A stretch of 10,183 bases of DNA from Hemicentrotus pulcherrimus (lineage: Eukaryota; Echinodermata; Echinoidea; Camarodonta; Strongylocentrotidae). Shown here piece after piece: positions 7,767 through 10,183 of the stretch. The first letter of the stretch is position 1. Each line of letters opens with the position of its first letter. The position numbers were made by a program, and so were the translations under genes. The notes below the pieces were generated by a model that was not told the origin of the DNA, did not search any database, and was given only the letters and a program-made list of their open reading frames with translations. The stretch is from NCBI GenBank assembly GCA_003118195.1, contig BEXV01002986.1, positions 34,545 to 44,727 of the forward strand, given 5' to 3'.

Positions 7767-7808
7767 GTTGACCAAATTGAGTTGACCAAACGGAGTTGAC
7801 CAAGAATC
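7767..7808. repeat. Three tandem 14-bp units with GTTGACCAA
   Basis: The units are GTTGACCAAATTGA, GTTGACCAAACGGA and GTTGACCAAGAATC. The first nine bases are the same in all three and the last five vary. The shared TGACC is the reverse complement of the GGTCA half-site of nuclear receptors, but there is no other support for a regulatory role. Confidence 0.7.
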
Positions 7809-8559
7809 GCTACGTTTGTCTTCCTGAAATTGAACTAAGGACTTCACTGTGAAATTTATCCCCATGGATGTAATCCTAATACAATTTAACAATGAAAAAA
7901 GCATCTGCAGTCACAATATATGACAGTTGTTAAAAATCTTGATAGCAAAGAAAGGGTGAGTATATAGATCTAGACCAAGAGAGTGACATCTTCTCTAAAT
8001 CTCAGAAGCCAACCGCTATGAAAAACAACCTGTAAACTGATACTTACTACAGATTTGTTAAGTACTGCAGTTGACATATTTCATAGCCCTGGCTTCAATC
8101 TTTCTGCGATTTGACATGTTTTCTTCAACAACTTGACAGATTCTTCACAAATTTACAAAAACATGTAAAAAACTTCTACATTTCTACTTATCCTTTGAAA
8201 AAGAAAATGGGGCAACCTCTGACAAACGAAACCTGGGAACACCTCTCATGCAAAAAAGGAAAAAAAAAACTTTGGAAAACAACCAGTTCAATTTGCAAGT
8301 GTAATTCTCACAGCCAGAGGGCGGCACAGGGAAAGCAATCCGGATGCGCTGGTGATACGACACACCACGACCACTTTGTCACACGTGGGGGAAAACGCAA
8401 CCCTATACCTTGCACTGCGATCTCTGGCTTAAAGTCTTAGATTGTCCCCTAAAGCTATATCAATTAAGAGACACTGACAGAAAAGTAAAGGAAAAAAGTT
8501 GGTCACAATTAGCACTTGTATCTATTCTGTATCTATTCCTATTTCTACCTCAATCACTC

Positions 8560-8638
8560 AATCTCTCTTTCTTTATGTCTTTCTCTAACTAGCTCTCTTT
8601 CTTCTCACTCACCCTCTCTCTCTCTCTCTCTCTCTGTG

Positions 8639-8669
<31 letters not shown>

Positions 8670-8760
8670 TTCTTCCTCCCTCACCAATACGGCCCCCCCT
8701 CACACCCTCCTCCCTCCATCCCGTCCCTAAAGACTCCTCTCTCCCTCCTCAAGAACCTCT
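8560..8760. repeat. CT/GA microsatellite and polypyrimidine tract
   Basis: The plus strand is almost pure C and T, with a (CT)n core at 8614-8663 broken by GTG at 8636-8638. In MSH2 sense it is a (GA)n purine tract. The apparent 82-residue open frame of Ser and Leu here is a by-product of the repeat. Confidence 0.95.
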
Positions 8761-9844
8761 TTAAGCTCTAAGTGCATGAGTTAAAACACTTTGTACATGT
8801 CATACAATGGAAAGAAAAAAGATAGTAATGACAATTAGTGTGACATTTTGTTCATAAATCCGAATGTAATGGTCACAACGCAAATCACAATCAAATCCCT
8901 TGCATTTTTAGGAACCTCCTAATTTTGTATAATCTGGAATGAGAGAAAAAAACATTGTTCTGCTTCCGGTTGATAATGAACATTAACATGAAGCTGAAAG
9001 GTAAAGACCAGTAATGATCATGCGATTGCATTGTGAAAGAAACGTTGTGGAATCTTTAATTGAAAATGCAAAAGAACTTGGGGACAGACTGAGCTGTGTG
9101 TTTTCAATGCACTAGCTGCACCTACAATGCAAGGAGCACTGACCGGCATTTTGATAAAACCATAGATATTCTGAATCAAAACTGTCAAGCAATTCACATG
9201 CGTGCTCAACAATTTTAAACAAAAAAATCAACATGAAATATAATTTGAATTCTGGAAACAGAAGAAAATTAAAATCATTTATTCAAATTGGATTACTTCC
9301 GCTCTAAAACATATATTTCACTTTTCCACCTTTCCAATACATCAAATTACAAAAAAAAAATCTGTTTAAGAAACAGCATCGACTTATTGAAACAGATACA
9401 AGGCTGTCATAGAATCTGCAAGAAAAAAGCATACTTTCATGTAAAAAAACAGAGAGGGAAAAGATGCTTAGCAAACAGGAAACATCCACGCAAAGTGAGG
9501 TTGAACTAATAATGCCGGGAGGAAAAATAAACAGGAGGAAATTTTACTTGGTATGATGAGCGTGGAACAGGGTATCAGGTTCTGTTTGTGCAACATTTTA
9601 GTGAAGTGACTGTGTAACACTTATACAATACCCTCTAGGTATAATTACATGACAGTGGTATGGAGATGATACCGATTCCATTATCAGACTCAAGATTGGA
9701 TGTTAACCCTTTCAATGGTGTTGCATGAAGACGATATTTTTGTAAATGGTTTACTTACTTACTAGCATTCTTGTGAATTAAATGGGAAGTTGATTTGATT
9801 CTACCTCTACCTGCTGCTGGGAGAGGGGGGGGGGGAAATCTTAC

Positions 9845-9932
9845 CTGATCCAAGATGTTTAATAACACCCAGAGTCTTGAACACCTCTCTGGCAGCAAAT
9901 ACAGCATCTTGGCCATGCACTGTGTAGTAATC
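9845..9932 (-). CDS. MSH2: MSH2 exon (distal copy), start of mismatch-binding domain segment
   Basis: This exon encodes 29 codons plus one base, beginning [10 protein letters not shown] and containing AAREVFKT and GVIKHLGS. It matches the part of eukaryotic MSH2 that begins near human residue 41 (DFYTAHGEDA) in the N-terminal mismatch-binding domain. MSH2 pairs with MSH6 or MSH3 in the nucleus to recognise mismatches and small loops. The acceptor is CTGTAG and the donor is GTAAGA. It starts in phase 0 and ends after one base of a Gly codon, which is completed by the exon at 4759-4904. In vertebrates this segment lies inside exon 1, so the intron just upstream is extra here. The initiator Met and the first ~40 residues are not in the window. 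The exon is identical to the one at 5965-6052, and which copy is used, or whether both are real, cannot be told from sequence. Confidence 0.85.
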
Positions 9933-10183
9933 CTACAGCATAAAAACATTCAGAGAAAACAATTACTGACAAGATCGCAGAGAAGAATAAAGAGTTCAAG
10001 GCTTTCTTCATATATAACAAAATCTGCTTTGGCGACCACCTGTATAGAAAGACCACTTATCTATCAAGACCAATTTTTAAAATATTTTCCTTGATTAGCA
10101 TTTCTGATTGAAATATGTACTAAAGAACCTACCCAAAGACCACGTAACTATACATTTATAAATGATTAATTAAATTGATAAAT
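9933..10183 (-). other. MSH2 intron upstream of the distal exon copy, cut by window edge
   Basis: All 251 bases are identical to 6053-6303. It contains the TTTTTATGCTGTAG acceptor region and AT-rich intron. No further exon is seen before the window ends, so the first coding exon lies outside. Confidence 0.75.

Larger units (their letters stand above)
6053..9844 (-). other. Non-coding DNA between the two copies of the duplicated MSH2 exon
   Basis: This 3.8-kb stretch is non-coding as far as I can see. It holds a plus-strand SINE (6312-6600), small hairpins (7017-7045, 7153-7178), a 14-bp tandem repeat (7767-7808) and a CT/GA-rich tract (8560-8760). About 7320-7640 and 8290-8440 are less AT-rich than the rest but show no convincing exon on either strand. 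I searched it for the missing first MSH2 exon, which should end just before DYYT, and did not find one. Confidence 0.6.
9836..10183 (+). repeat. 348-bp direct repeat, copy 2, reaching the window end
   Basis: This is the second copy of 5956-6303. It begins immediately after an 11-base G run (9825-9835) and continues to the last base of the window, so its true length may be greater. If it is a tandem duplication, the unit would be 3880 bp (5956-9835). Confidence 0.97.

Noticed and set aside
8111..8440. 109-residue plus-strand open frame
   Set aside because: Lysine-rich, low-complexity composition from an A-rich strand, with no recognisable domain, splice support or start context. Kept as possible but unsupported.
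8516..8764. 82-residue Ser/Leu-rich open frame
   Set aside because: Translation of the CT microsatellite.
9018..9212. 64-residue minus-strand open frame
   Set aside because: Considered as a possible upstream MSH2 exon, but it has no resemblance to the MSH2 N-terminus and no convincing splice sites.
9288..9509. Short open frames on both strands
   Set aside because: AT-rich intron-like DNA; no similarity recognised and no splice context.

Overview
The window is AT-rich, intron-rich eukaryotic DNA. It carries part of one recognisable gene on the minus strand: MSH2, the MutS homolog of eukaryotic mismatch repair. Six exons, read from high to low coordinates, translate to about 277 residues that line up with roughly residues 41-315 of vertebrate MSH2: the rest of the N-terminal mismatch-binding domain, the whole connector domain and the first residues of the lever domain. 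Every exon has an AG acceptor and a GT donor, and all the codon phases fit across the introns (1/1, 0/0, 0/0, 1/1, 0/0), so the exon model supports itself. The start codon and first ~40 residues lie beyond 10183. The lever, clamp and ATPase parts lie beyond position 1. The protein and the tRNA-derived SINEs with (TTA)n tails and a TATATAGCGC-like motif suggest a marine invertebrate, perhaps an echinoderm. The species is an inference and is not certain.

Layout from right to left, in gene sense: a copy of the exon starting [10 protein letters not shown] at 9845-9932; about 3.8 kb of non-coding DNA with a CT/GA microsatellite (about 8560-8760), short hairpins, a 14-bp tandem repeat and one plus-strand SINE; an identical second copy of the same exon at 5965-6052; then exons at 4759-4904, 2579-2776, 1494-1713, 1014-1072 and 415-535. 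The introns hold three more SINEs in the MSH2 orientation (5159-5446, 3420-3697, 111-312). The last is split by a 67-bp inverted-repeat element at 204-270.

The most notable signal is an exact 348-bp direct repeat (5956-6303 and 9836-10183) that duplicates one MSH2 exon with its splice sites and upstream intron. The exon is 88 nt, so splicing in both copies would shift the frame and reach a stop soon after. The second copy runs to the last base of the window and starts right beside an 11-base G run. A recent tandem duplication and an assembly artefact both fit.

Two intronic stretches look more coding than expected. One is an exon-like 178-nt segment at 3721-3898 with good splice sites. The other is a 111-codon open frame at 1714-2046 that runs without a stop into an MSH2 exon. 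I do not recognise either. No rRNA, CRISPR array, functional tRNA gene, or complete autonomous transposon was seen.
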